DNA of 64,000 nt, from positions 248,001-312,000 of the forward strand of contig JAMPIV010011342.1 of assembly GCA_024509875.1 (NCBI GenBank). The letters run 5' to 3'. A model generated the notes under the pieces. The model was given only the letters and a program-made list of their open reading frames with translations, searched no databases and was not told the DNA's origin. The translations under genes were made by a program, and so were the position numbers. Of the stretch, positions 1 to 11,279 are shown piece after piece. Source of the DNA: Oreohelix idahoensis (Eukaryota; Mollusca; Gastropoda; Stylommatophora; Oreohelicidae). How positions within the stretch are numbered: position 1 is the stretch's first letter; each line of letters starts with the position of its first letter.

Positions 1-649
1 CAATCTATGTTAAAATTAAAAGAAATCCCCGGCACGTGTTGAAAGAGAACGATTCGTCTCTTTTATTCATTTGTGCGACAAGTATGTAGCCAGTATTGGC
101 TTATTGGTGGTGCCAGCAGAACATACTATTTCTGGAACAAGATGGGATCAGTGGCCTACGCTTTAAGACAAAGAACAATGTGTAGACTTTACTTGAAGTT
201 TCTGTGAGACGAGCTACACCCGACAACCTTGACCAGAGACGAGTGATCAGTGTGAAAAGACAGAACCGTCATTGGCAGCTAGGTTCAAATATATGTTGCC
301 ATCTGAACTTTCTTACCCTTTTTGCAATCCCCAAATACGAGGATGATAGCTTTCTTTATACATAACTATTCAAATTATTTTCAAACTGTTAAAACTAAAG
401 TGATTATTACATTTTGTTATGTGTAATGTTACAAAATTTACTTCGATTTGATCATTTTAAAGTTACTGCACGTTTGTCTCGGTCATTTACTACACACATT
501 TTAAACAGAGCTATACTTAAATAAGAGAATTCTACTGAGCAAATCAGGGGTGGGGGCTTAACGAGCTGATAAATAAGTGCTTGAATTCTTCCCAAAAGTG
601 GTCGGAAGGTAACAGAATCAACGTGCTTAGCGACAGCCAGCATTGTTTT
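1..649. other. No gene seen
   Basis: This stretch is AT-rich, with only short open frames that lack any recognisable domain. A 63-codon minus-strand frame at 452-643 shows no motif or supporting context. I see no repeat inside it. Confidence 0.5.
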
Positions 650-820
650 CGCTTACCTGAATATCTTGTGAAGACTCCAATGTGATAAAAGCTTTACTGC
701 TCTTCTATCTACATTTCTGCCAAGAGTAATCTTGTGTACAAATAGTCTCTATTGAAGCCTATATTAGATACTCTTGGTCATTTTGGACCACTACTGCAAA
801 GCAGGGGAGTTAATATCGTC
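650..820 (+). repeat. Inverted copy 1 of an unclassified dispersed repeat
   Basis: The reverse complement of this segment aligns along its length with 7755-7925. Shared blocks include ATATCTTGTGAA, TGCCAAGAGTAATCTTG, TTAGATACTCTTG and GGACCACTACTGCAAAGCAG. Blocks between these are diverged, so both copies are old. The partner lies about 320 bp upstream of a minus-strand gag remnant, so this may be leader or LTR sequence of that element. It carries no coding potential. Confidence 0.65.
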
Positions 821-1310
821 ACAATCATACAACATTCAGACAGTATCTGACAAAATGTACTATGTACCACACAACATTTATGCAGTATCTGACAATATGT
901 AAGATGTAACATTCATCTTCAGGCAGCATGTGACAAAATGTAAGATGTACCATACAACATTCAGGCAGTATCTGACAAAATGTAAGATGAACCATACACC
1001 ATTTGGGCAGTATCTTGCAAAATGTAAGATGTTCATACAACATTCAGGCAGTCTCTGACAAAATGTAAGATTTACCATACAACTTTCAGGCAGTCTCTAA
1101 CAAAATATAAGATGTACACTAAAACATCCAGACAGTCTCTGACAAAATGTAAGATGCACCACACAACTTTCAGGCAGTATCTGACAAAATGTACGATGTA
1201 CCAAACAACATTCAGGCAGTATCTGACAAAATGTACGATGTACCATACAACATGCAGGCAGTATCTGACAAAATGTAAGCAGTATCTCACAAAGTACAAG
1301 GCAGTAGTTG
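821..1310 (+). repeat. ~42-bp minisatellite, about 12 copies
   Basis: A tandem array whose unit contains CAGGCAGTATCTGACAAAAT followed by GTAAGATGTACCATACAACA. The period is close to 42 bp, with some shortened or variant units near 900-925 and 1275-1300. Because 42 is a multiple of three, several stop-free frames run through it on both strands. They read the same 14-residue block over and over and are not genes. It starts directly after the inverted repeat at 650-820. Confidence 0.9.
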
Positions 1311-2972
1311 TTGTGGAATCTCTAAGTTAAAAGATGCAGATGTAGACCGAAAAAAAGTACGGAGAAGATAACAGGTGATAGACACGAAAATGCACAGGAA
1401 TATATATGGAAAGTCATGGAGCTGATTGAAATGGATAAGAATACTTGGCATTAGTTAGTTTAAGACCAATGCTAATTTAAGAAATGAACAGTGATTCTGG
1501 TGATGATGATTATGATTATGATTCACACATTTTTATTTGTGAAAGCGCACAGATGAGAACACGTACAACAAAGAAAAACACTGACTTACATCATTCAATT
1601 GAGCAAAAACCGTATCCTACGGTTAAAGCGCGAATGAGATCGTCTACCAAATGGCGCAGTCACATAATAAATTAAACCTATATAGTTAATTTTAGCGTTG
1701 TGGATTGCAGGATAATAAACATAAAGCTGAACATTAAACTGGTAACCATATTGCCTATTAATTGTTTTATACTTCTTTCCTGTCTCTGTCTCGCTCTATC
1801 TACTGTCTGTCACTCTGAATTTTAATCTCTGTGCGTACGCATGTGTATTTGTACATGTACTCAATTATTGAATGCGTTGTTAAGATTAAAATATTTTTTG
1901 TTGAAGTTAAGAATGGAATGTTTTAGTTTGAACTCGCTTAGAGAATTCTGTTATTGCAGGGCATGAATGTACTTCTTTTTATTTGTACACTCTCAGACGT
2001 CTACTTAAATGTTTTCAAAGAAAGCAAAAGTCAGTTTGAGGCTATTTGATCTTCCGTAGAGCTTTTCGACGAATGGTGCTGTCGGCCATATGCGCCTTCT
2101 CTGTTCCGCATATGTTGGGCAACTTAAATGCAGATGATCAGCAGTCATTTTATCAGCGCCAGTTACACTGATCGGTAGTTCAGATCTTTAGCATGTCGAA
2201 TAGTTTCCACGAGGGCCACAATAAAGCCTAGATATAGTTGTGTTTTATATTTGTGTTTTCGCTCCTTCTAGGGCGTGTTATTTGCGTGGCCTAATTACTA
2301 TGCGCGCACTACACCGTGAGTGATTAGGCCTAGCGGCCTAGATAAAGAAGTGCGCTGGCCAGCAGAGTCCTTTTTCTTCGTCACTCGCCCCAAAGAAACC
2401 AGAGTAAGAAACCAGAGTCGATCGGAAGATGCCTTGAACACGGGAGTTAATTTAGGTAGAAGGTGATTCCTCAACATTTCGGTCTACAGTGTTAGAAAGA
2501 ATATATGGATGTAGATCTGCCACCTATTTGGTATCGTGCATAATGAAATAGATAAATAAATGTGTTTCATAAGGAGATTTCTTTTAGGACATTAAATTTA
2601 TTTTTGAAATGATAGATTAGTGAGAATAATGTGTGGATAGGTATTACTAGGCGTGCTAAGTACAGATCACTGCTGTGAGAATATAGAAAGAACCTATTTC
2701 ATAAATGGAACTAGACAGAGATGATTTAAGGGACTGAAATTTGGATATTATTAACTGTTGGCAAGATGGCAGCCAGTGCCACGTGTTAAATGTGCATAAG
2801 GATGACGCATGTGAGCGACAATAACATTTTTAGATACCACGTGCTATACGCTTAATGATGTTAAGCTATTTATTATTTGAGAGTGCATTGGGCCAATTAT
2901 AACGTTTGTTAGCTTTGTTAGTCCAAGAGTTATTTTAGTTTATTCTTTACTGCGAAGGTAATTTAGATAGTA
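1311..2972. other. No gene seen
   Basis: About 1.7 kb without recognisable coding sequence. A 63-codon plus-strand frame at 1484-1675 begins with an acidic Asp/Tyr run, but no family is recognisable. The stretch holds one imperfect hairpin (2288-2330, listed separately) and ends at the target-site duplication of the LINE at 2973. Confidence 0.45.
2288..2330. repeat. Imperfect 12-bp hairpin (GGCCTAAT stem)
   Basis: GGCCTAATTACT at 2288-2299 pairs with AGTGATTAGGCC at 2319-2330 with one mismatch, leaving a 19-nt GC-rich loop. No transposon end, gene or terminator could be tied to it. Confidence 0.45.
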
Positions 2973-2985
2973 TATTTCACAATGA

Positions 2986-3136
2986 AATCAGAGGCCCATC
3001 TCCAATCCAACCTGCAAGTCTGGAAAGAAGAGCTAGAGAAGAGAGGGATGGTCATAAGCAGCTCTAAAACAAAATCCATGACGATATCACGAGAAGAAAG
3101 AAGACATCAGACTAAGCTGGGAGAACAGGTCTTGGA
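2986..3136 (+). repeat. Internal 5' duplication of LINE-1 (copy of 4104-4254)
   Basis: This block encodes the piece of reverse transcriptase that follows the FADD motif, and it repeats in place at 4104-4254, 1118 bp downstream, with a handful of substitutions. At its right end it is joined to sequence from just upstream of the RT domain (GATGAGGAAGG). The junction shares a short ATGAGGAAGG-like word with the donor, which suggests microhomology-mediated switching. Confidence 0.85.
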
Positions 3137-4759
3137 TGAGGAAGGAAAAACAATGCCCTCTTAAATTTATAAAGGAAAAGCAAGGCAAATTGCTTACTGC
3201 CCCGAAGGAAGTAATGGAAAGATGGAAAGAATATTTCTCAGAACTCCTTGATGGTAAGCAAGGACAAGCATCAGAAATGATAACCACTAGCACAGAAGAG
3301 AAAACCAATGGTGGTGAAGATGACATAAAGATGGAAGAACTGAAGGCAGCACTGGAGAAAATCAAGATGGGCAAAGCAGCAAGGCATGATGGTATAACAC
3401 CATAAATGGTTAAGTACATGGGAGCATCAGGCGACCTATTACTCCTAAGGGTCCTACAGGCAGCGTGGTGCAACAAGGCCATACCAAAGGATTGGGAGAT
3501 TGCCATCATAACATCATAACACCGATTTTCAAAAAGGGTGACAATCGACAATGTGGAAACCACAGAGGCATATCCCTTCTCAGTGTCCCTGGTAAAATCT
3601 ACTCTAGAATCCTAGAGCAGAGACTCCGATGCCTAGCTGAGCCACAATTGGATGAAGCCCAGTGCGGATTCCGAGCAAACCGAAGTACTCAAGACCTAAT
3701 CTTCATACTCAGGCAGCTGAGTGAAAAGGCCCTTGAGTACAAGAGTGAGATCCATCTTTGTATCAAAGATCTGGAAAAGTCATTTGACAGGGTCCCCTGG
3801 AGCAAACTTTGGGACTGTTTGGCAAGAAGAACATTCCAGCACCTCTGATTCATGCTATACAGAGCTTCTACAAGTCTTGCAGAAATTATGTGAGGACAGC
3901 AAACTATAAGTCAGAAGAGATCAGGACCACCACTGGTGTAAGACACGGCAATATCCTGTCACCTTATGTTTTCATACTCCTCATGGACGATGTCATCAAG
4001 GCATGTAAGGAGAGAACAAGAAAATATTCAGTGGGGTACTGGAAGATGAGACAGGTCTGTATTTCAGAGCTAGCATTTGCTGATGATGTTGTCCTGATTG
4101 CTAAATCAGAGACACATCTCCAATCCAACCTGCAAGTCTGGAAGGAAGAGCTGGAGAAGAGAGTGATGGTCATAAGCAGCTCTAAAACAAAATCCATGGT
4201 GATATTACGAGAAGAAAGAAAACATCAGATTAAGTTGGGAGAACAGGTCCTGGAGCAGGTCGACCACTTTAAATATCTCGGGGCTATTATAGACCGAAAG
4301 GGAGGCATCAAAGAAGAGTTGGCCACTCGAAAAGCAGCGGCTGGGAGACTTTTTCAGGCCATAAATCGAAGATTCCTCAGCAAGAAAGAAGTTGGTAAGA
4401 AAACGAAGATGGCTGTATACCGCTCCACCTATGTCCCAGTCTTGACATATGGATGCAAGTCATGGGCAATGACTACAACCCACAAAAGCCAGATCCAAAC
4501 CTTAGAAATGAGGTATCGGAGGAAGATGGTTGAAGTAACAAGAAGAGACATGGTCCGCAACCAGACGATACGTCAAGGCCTAAAATCCCACCCCCTGCAG
4601 ACCCAAGTAGAACCGTCCCAACTAAGATGGTTTAGCCATGTCTGCAGAATGGGAGAAGATCGGCTACCACGACAGGCATGGGAAACAAAGAGCCAGGGAT
4701 CCAGACCCCCAGGACGACCCAGAGTCCGCTGGGAGGACAACATTAAACAATCTTTGTAG
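3136..4759 (+). pseudogene. Reverse transcriptase of LINE-1 (broken)
   Basis: Encodes the RT half of an APE-type LINE ORF, which copies element RNA into DNA at the nicked target. The order is an upstream linker (KQCPLKFIKEKQGK), RT fingers (QCGNHRGISLLSVPGKI), palm (AQCGFRANRSTQDLIF), the catalytic stretch AFADDVVLIAKS, and a C-terminal GHV/SHVCRMGEDRLPRQAW - GRPRVRW block typical of RTE-like elements. Breaks: a stop after HDGITP near 3405, an insertion and frame change near 3510-3520 (duplicated ATCATAACA), and a further frame change near 3830. The protein is about 77% of the RT half with no endonuclease. It is closely related to the copy at 47.5-48.9 kb. It cannot encode a functional enzyme. 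Confidence 0.9.
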
Positions 4760-4888
4760 GACCGAGGACTAGAATGGAACCAGACCAGGAGGAAGACAGC
4801 CGATAGGATAGTCTGGCGCTCTCTCTTTCATACTTCTACACCTGACGGTAGAAGGGGAACGACTAAGTATGTAAGTATTTCACAATGA

Positions 4889-6379
4889 TTGATTACAATT
4901 GTACTGTATATTTTTAGTGGGTTAAACATGTTTATTATTTAGTGTTGGATGAAAATGAGTTATTATAAGAAGTGCAATTTTAGAAGTACAAGGTTAATAT
5001 ATATTTCTCCATTCTTCTTCTTCCTTCTTCCTCGTTCGCCCTGAAAAGGACGGTGGTTGCGTTGTGTCTGTTTGCGCCTAAGCTGTGATATCTGCACCTT
5101 TCGGTCGACAATCCGACTTCTGCATTCATGCCAAGATAGTTTTTTTATAGTGGAGCGCGAAGTAAGTAAACGAATAATTGTATGGTGTTACTTTGAGATT
5201 AGTTTAACTATATCTGTTGTGTACACAGTTTGCACAATGGGTTAATCACCTGTTTGTCAAACATTTTGATTACATGTTTTGCCCAGGAGCCTTGTGCTCT
5301 TTGGGTCACCTCTACACTTCGTTTTACTGGGGCAGAAGAAGTTCCGATTATGAGATGAGTGTACAAGTTTTGTAGTGCTAAAGTTCCCTTTGAGAAGATG
5401 AATCTAGCTTTAGGTATTAAGATTTCTTGTGGGCGTAATGCTACTCCTTTGTGCGTAAGGCACTTTGAAACATAAATGTTTCTCTGTTTGCTCCTTGCGG
5501 AGAATGGAGACACCAGTGCGGCTGGGTTCAACAGAAGCCTGTGCGAAGCATTTTTATGCTATGGCAATGGTTAGTTTCTGTAACGATGCGATTAATACGA
5601 TGAGGTTCCCAGTCTTATCAGTGGTTATATACGAAACGCTTGTTGTCAGGTGCGCCAGTCATAACATACGAAATGCTTCACAATGTAAGAAAGTATATTC
5701 ATATGGATTAATTGCGAGGTGGTAGTTATTTTCGTTAAGGAGAATATGTTTGAGAGTGAATGTGTGTGTAATAGTGGGATGTTTCAGGTAGCGTGGAAGA
5801 ACGGACTGTGTGCTGGCGAGAGCACGGTGTTTCTGATTAATTATTTATTATGATTTTAACTAGTCAGTGCTTTGTTTGTGTTTCAGGTTTGCAATTGAGC
5901 ACTGGCTGAGTGTTTTGTTTTGTTTGGTTTACTTTATAACGTTTGCTTTATGTGCTTGTTGTCGCTGATAGGGTTATGTAAATAAATACAGCCCCTGCCT
6001 TAGAATCATACGTTTTATTTTTGTTCGGGTCAGTGCGAGTGTGCAAGAAAGTGATCACATATCACAACATAATCGTCATCTCTCGCCCACCCTGTCACAC
6101 TTCTATGGAAAGGGGTATTCAGTGTGCACTATACTCTTCCTGGGTCCCTGTATTTCTACAGTTTCACCAATGGATTGGTGGGCCTTCACCAAAGATGGAG
6201 AAACTAGAGCCGAGTATTCTAAACCCGAATCATATAAACAGCATTCAGTTTAGTTACCAACTGTAACGTTTTCTCGGGTAAGTGAATGACTGGGGTTGTT
6301 TTATATGTTGGGAGGTCATGGTTCCCTAATGACCAAGTGAGCAAACAAGCAACGTTGTAATGTGCAGTTTTCGACCTCT
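4889..6379. other. No gene seen
   Basis: Mostly AT-rich sequence. Open frames of 60-107 codons occur on both strands, but none shows a known domain and none is supported by context. A TTC/CTT-rich patch lies near 5010-5035, and an AATAAA polyadenylation-like signal near 5982 is followed by a T-rich stretch. This could be the end of an unrecognised transcript or LTR. Nothing firmer can be said. Confidence 0.4.
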
Positions 6380-7432
6380 TACAAATCGATGTGAAATGCA
6401 TGTCTCTTTTGCTTGATTAACACCATCGTTTTCCAGTTCCTTGTACTGAATTGCTCTGTTTCTGCCTGGTGCTGTCCTGTGGTTGTTGCTGTTATTGTTT
6501 GGCCGTTCTGTGTGTTGTGTTGTTCGTCGTTTGCACATTCGTAGATTGGCGATCTATTAGGTGTGGACGACTTTCGTGTTCGTGCTTCCTGACAGGTTTA
6601 ACGTTTGCCTGGGCGCTTTTATACCTATCGGCATATAACACCACCTGCTCAAGAGTTTCGGCCACGTGCCCTGCCAGGAACCGTCTCATGTCAGGGGTGA
6701 GTGAGTCCTTGAACTGCTCCATGATAATCATTACTTGAAGCCCTTCATAAGATTCATCAAAGGTGCTGAGAGATCCCCACTTCTCCAGGTATGTTTCTAG
6801 ACTGGTAGCAAATTGTCTAAGCGACTCCTCTTTCTGCCTCTTACCTTCACCTAACTTGCTACGAAACGTCTCTGCACTCAGTTGAAAACGCTGAAGTAAA
6901 GCCTTCTTCAACAAGTCGTAGCTGATTTGCTCTTCCGTGTGCATTTTGAGAAATATATCATAAGCAGATCCTTTCAGACTCAGGGAAAGCTTCATGATGT
7001 ACCTCTCCCTCTCTAATCCATGGGTAGCAGCATAAAGGTTTTAAGTTCGAGAGATAGATGTATATTTCCTCCGAGGCCTCTGAATACACATCTAGTTGAA
7101 AAGAGGTCGCAATAGGGGCCACCGTCTGTTATATGTTTCCCCCATCGATCCCGTGAGAACTCTCAGACCCGCCTGCATTAGAATAGATTTTATCCGTCTT
7201 CCATCGATTTCTAATTCCTGTAGTCTAATCTGGTGTGCCCTGTCCTTTTCTCTTTCCTCGGCCTCTGCTCGTGCTTTGTTAGCTTCTTTCTGGGCATTTG
7301 CCTTTTCGTGTTATCTCTCCTACTTTCTTTCCTCTCGGATTGCGGCTTTCTCTGCCCTGTCATTATCTTTGTCCACACATTTTTCCACATAGTCAACAAA
7401 ATCTCGACCCGATAAACCCATCCCTTTAGCCA
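6380..7432 (-). pseudogene. gag: Decayed Gypsy-type gag, related to that of element A
   Basis: Gag packages element RNA into virus-like particles in the cytoplasm. Reading leftward from an ATG at 7432, a Lys/Glu/Arg-rich coiled-coil head is broken by several frameshifts. It is followed by an open capsid-like stretch (6492-6995) with YDLLKKALLQRF, SLETYLEKW, IMEQFKDSLTPDMRRFL and YADRYKSAQA. Element A at 25.9-27.7 kb has the matching words ARLETYLEKW and MIEQLRESMAPDMRKFL, so the two gags are homologous but well diverged. A degenerate zinc knuckle follows near 6380-6400, with one Cys lost and an adjacent stop. No pol sequence follows downstream, so this is an orphan gag fragment. Confidence 0.8.
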
Positions 7433-7754
7433 TACTTAGGCAAAAAGAGTGGAGATTTTGATACTCAACCATTCTGAGCCAGAAGTCTGTTTACAGAGCG
7501 ACACAAATATGCAATTGCTACTTAACTAGTAAAACTTAAAATCCCACCACCAAATTAGCCACAACTAGTGAACTTCTTAATTCGCATTAACTTTTGTTAC
7601 AGAAAGTTTTGTTTCTTTTAAATTATTCAATTATTCTTGGCTAAATATTTTTACTGTTATTTATAAATGCACAGTATGCTCAGTTTTAACAACAAATACC
7701 TCTGACAAAATTCTTTCAGCAAATCTAAAATTTAAGTAAGTCAAGTCTGTCACA
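7433..7754. other. Probable leader of the decayed gag element; no gene
   Basis: This AT-rich, non-coding sequence lies directly 5' (minus strand) of the gag start and ends at the inverted repeat copy at 7755. I found no LTR boundary or primer binding site. Confidence 0.3.
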
Positions 7755-7925
7755 GATTGAATCCTCTGCTTTGCAGTAGTGGTCCGACAGTGAGCAACAC
7801 TCAAGAGTATCTAATATTGGCTTCCAAGGTATCTACCTGCGTGCAAGATTACTCTTGGCATAGATGGTGATAGAAGGTTAATGACGCTTCTACTTGAATG
7901 AAGTTTTCACAAGATATTTCCAGAA
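7755..7925 (-). repeat. Inverted copy 2 of the dispersed repeat at 650-820
   Basis: The reverse complement of 650-820. Shared words include CAAGATATT, CAAGATTACTCTTGGCA, CAAGAGTATCTAATATTGG and CTGCTTTGCAGTAGTGGTCC. The two copies enclose about 6.9 kb that includes LINE-1 and the gag fragment. No duplication flanks the pair, so this looks like two copies of one dispersed repeat and not the ends of a single transposon. Confidence 0.65.
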
Positions 7926-8219
7926 GTCATGAACAATGTTGCATTGGGCTGAACAGTGGTTAACGCATTATATCTGGTCCGTCGCCTGTTTAGAAGGATT
8001 AAGAAATGTGTTTTAACCCGTTCAAGCCCCAGCTGAGTTAATTCAGCTAATTCCCTCTTATAAGATATAGCTATTTTTATAAGTAAACATATCTCTAGAT
8101 GTATATGTATATTAATTATTCTGGCTCATACATTTGCTTTCGTACACATAAACTGAATCATTTATTATTGTTAGTTTTAAAACAACAAGTAACAAATTTA
8201 ATAGTGAATTAGTCTTTAA

Positions 8220-9342
8220 CAGGTTTGTTGTAGATTTTGGATAGGTGATTAACATAGATTTTGGTCCCGTCTAAATAGAACTGAAAAGGTGGTAACTCAG
8301 TGAGATGTAAGGTAAAGAAATAGATTTCACGAGTGAAATGGTGAAAAGGTAGAGTTTGTCCCTGGATTGAGAAGATACTCTAGTCCTGCCTATCTTTTAC
8401 GACTGTGAATTGTTTATCAGACAGTTTACCTTTCTGTATACATTAACATATACACTATAACCACTCACATACACACACACAGATAAGTGACGACCGTTAG
8501 ACGCACAAACGTGAAACTATAGTAATGGAGTAGGGATATTGGGCCGAGCTGACCAACACCGGTAATGAAGCTTTTTTTATGTTAAGTTTATTTATCATAA
8601 AGAAAAATCACAACATCTAGTATCAACTTTCAAATATAAAAATCATAGGTTACAGAATTAATAAAGAAATAGACACCTAAGTTGAGACAAGATCCCGTTA
8701 GAAGAAGTTATTAACCCCCAAAAGGTCAAAAGATTAGCACTATGGTATAGGATTTGACTATACTGTAAAGAACAGAGTTTCTAATTAATCTATCCTGAAA
8801 TGAACAGTGTTAGCAAACATAAGGAAGAAAAAAAATAACAAAGTGAGTACAATGATTATACAATAGAAGAATTATTCATTCCTTCTTTCTCTCGCTTCTG
8901 ACAAAACATGTGGCCATATTCAGCCACTCTTACCTACTAAGTGCTTTCACAAAGTCTGGAACATGTCTCCATGATACAACTACAAATCCAGGGTTGGGTT
9001 TTGGCAAAATAAGCCCCAGTTTCTCCAGTACTAATTTAATCCTCTTATTGGAGAACACTTAATTTGTTACTGTTAAAGTCACATCAATTAGTCCAGGTAA
9101 GAAAAACAAATACGATATTCTAGTGTTCACAGTGTACAGTAGCTGGTAAATTTAAGACTTAAAGAGAATGTCAGGTAGATAAATTTCTCTGTATAGATCC
9201 TCGCCACAACACAGTGGTCGGTAGTTGGGTAGTGTTAAATTTGATAACTTCGCCACAGGGCTGAATGTAAATGAAAAAAATGGAAAAGAAAGCTGGGTAT
9301 CTATATGTCCAGATAAATTAATTCTTATCTTTTGTTGGTACA

Positions 9343-9414
<72 letters not shown>

Positions 9415-9990
9415 GTGAAACAAGAGGGCCAAACAGGTCAACCTCGAAGACCCGGTATTTTATATAAGAATGTTTTTGGTACTGTTGGACTTAGACCCGT
9501 TTTCTCAGATTAGACCGCTGGTAGGTTTTGGGTTGTGACCCGTACTAGATTTTAGGAAAAAATTATAAAAAACTTTTAACCACAATATAGTATTCTATCC
9601 AAACCCGCGTAACGGTATAATTTATTATCCACTCGGTTATTAGATTTTATTAGAAAACACAAGTGTATACCTTATCTTATCGTTCTTATTAACCCGTGAA
9701 ATAAATTCTAGTCATTTACAAAAATTACACATAATGGATGAGAGATAAATATATATTCGAAAGTACTAATTTGCCTAGTGCATTTACTAGTCAATTAAAA
9801 TATCTCTTTTTCTGGGTGATAATGACTAATTAAATTAACGTTACAGATGGAACAATTTAGCTATAAATTATTTTAATTCGCTAATCAATTAACACCACAA
9901 ATCCTAGTGAAATATAAATGACGAACTATAACAATTAAATCAATCAAATATGCTAATATAATATTTACCGCAACACAGACCAATCAAACT
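8220..9990 (+). repeat. Copy 1 of a long diverged direct repeat, non-coding
   Basis: Similar blocks occur in the same order here and at 11280-13270. They include GGATAGG followed by TGGTCCCGT, a TTTATTTATCAT block followed by AAATCACAACA, CGCGTAACGGT against CGCGTATTT, and AATTAACACCACAAATCC-AGTGAAATA against AATTAACACAAAATCCAGTG. The offset is near 3 kb. Copy 1 holds the (CT)n microsatellite; copy 2 holds an (AT)n run. No open frame is shared, so this is probably an old tandem duplication or two old copies of a non-coding repeat. Confidence 0.5.
9349..9412 (+). repeat. (CT)n microsatellite
   Basis: An uninterrupted run of about 32 CT dinucleotides. The Ser/Leu repeat reading through it in one frame is an artefact. 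Confidence 0.97.
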
Positions 9991-11279
9991 ATCTCCAACG
10001 AAAAACTAAGTAATTCCACTTTAACAATGGATCGAAGCTAGATGTTGTTGCTGGCTTCAAGGCTTCCATTATTGGGCTCATATTATATTTCAATTCGTGT
10101 ATTATATATTCATCTGTCCGGTATCACGGAGTATCTTTCTGCTGCAACATTTGGGTTATCTTTATTAATTTTATAATTTAGAGTCAGTGTTTCTTCAATA
10201 GTCTTTGTGTATACCTATTGTCGGTTAGTGTTTTATCACTTCAATTATTAGTAGCTTGACATAGTGTTGTAAACTTGAACCAACCCTGAAGCTGACCGTC
10301 AATCGACAGGGTAACATAATTGAAACTTGTAGAAGATTTCAATAAACAAGTATTTTCCTGACAACTCAACATTTAATAACAATTCATCGATCATAATGTC
10401 CTCTTGACAATAATACATTCCACATTTGAAAAACACTGACTATCATGGTTTAGAGTTAGTATCTTCTTAGACATTACATGTCAATCAGGTAACCGTTGGT
10501 TTTCAATATATCGGTTATGTCCTTGACCAACTCTATTTGACTTTACCAAGCTTTTGGCATAACTATTATATTTCTGATACTAGTGACATGAAGGAGTAAT
10601 CCACACATTAGAAACTCTGTCTATTATATTCATTCACTTTTGGCATTCATAGCCTGGCTCTATCAGCCATTTACACATTATAACTGCGCTCGTGTTTCCC
10701 AACTTTCGCGTCTAATAATTATTGCAGTTAATAATGATTCCGACTTACATAACACTGTACTCACACAAGACTGTTCATAACTAAGTCTCACGCATCATGC
10801 TTCGCCATACGCGAAATATTTCATTCTATACCGCAGGAGTGTTACTGGGTGCAATCATCTGAATCGGGGCAAACCCAAAATGCTCGCTGACCATGCATCA
10901 ATCCTCAACAGATGTTCTGAAAATTATGTGGCTACTAGATAAACTGAGTTTAAAGGATGAGGTATTTATATGAAAGAGGTATAAATTTGCTAGCGATTGC
11001 GAGATTTCACGCCTTAGCCCGTAATTTGGTCAAATCTGCGGTCCATTTCTGAATGAAAGCTTCATTTCTCATGTGTGCCGACCATTGAAGTTGTCCCACG
11101 AGCAAACAGTCTTTTGATCTCCGCTCTTTCCGTAGCTAATTACATTCTCTCTGGGATCACGAACGTTGGTTATCGCTCCTTTGATTTTCTTCATTCGCTT
11201 AACTCCCCCTTTCCTCTCGCTACGTGCATCATAGTCTGATCTGTCACTATTTCAACGATTGCCCAATCGATGGTGTTAT
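9991..11279. other. No gene seen
   Basis: AT-rich intergenic sequence with no open frame of note and no recognised element. It separates the two diverged repeat copies and may be partly homologous to 13300-13600. Confidence 0.4.

Larger units (their letters stand above)
2973..4888 (+). mobile_element. 5'-truncated RTE-type LINE insertion with 13-bp target-site duplication (LINE-1)
   Basis: TATTTCACAATGA occurs at 2973-2985 and again at 4876-4888. Between them lies a LINE fragment ending in the same 3' terminus as the 47-50 kb copy (a GGGGAACGACTAAGT core followed by a short AAGT-like tail). The endonuclease half is absent. The 5' end is abnormal: the first 151 bp (2986-3136) duplicate 4104-4254 of the same insertion. 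The exact duplication shows a normal target-primed integration whose 5' end was then completed by template switching or another rearrangement. Confidence 0.9.

Noticed and set aside
821..1310. CRISPR-like array
   Set aside because: Units are contiguous without unique spacers, in animal DNA; it is a minisatellite.
825..1330. Several 66-75-codon frames on both strands with repeated Phe/Val/Arg/Tyr/Cys or Thr/Lys blocks
   Set aside because: They are readings of the 42-bp minisatellite, whose period is a multiple of three. There is no domain and no start context.
9225..9467. 80-codon plus-strand frame with a Ser-Leu repeat
   Set aside because: The repeat is the (CT)n microsatellite, and the flanks have no recognisable domain.
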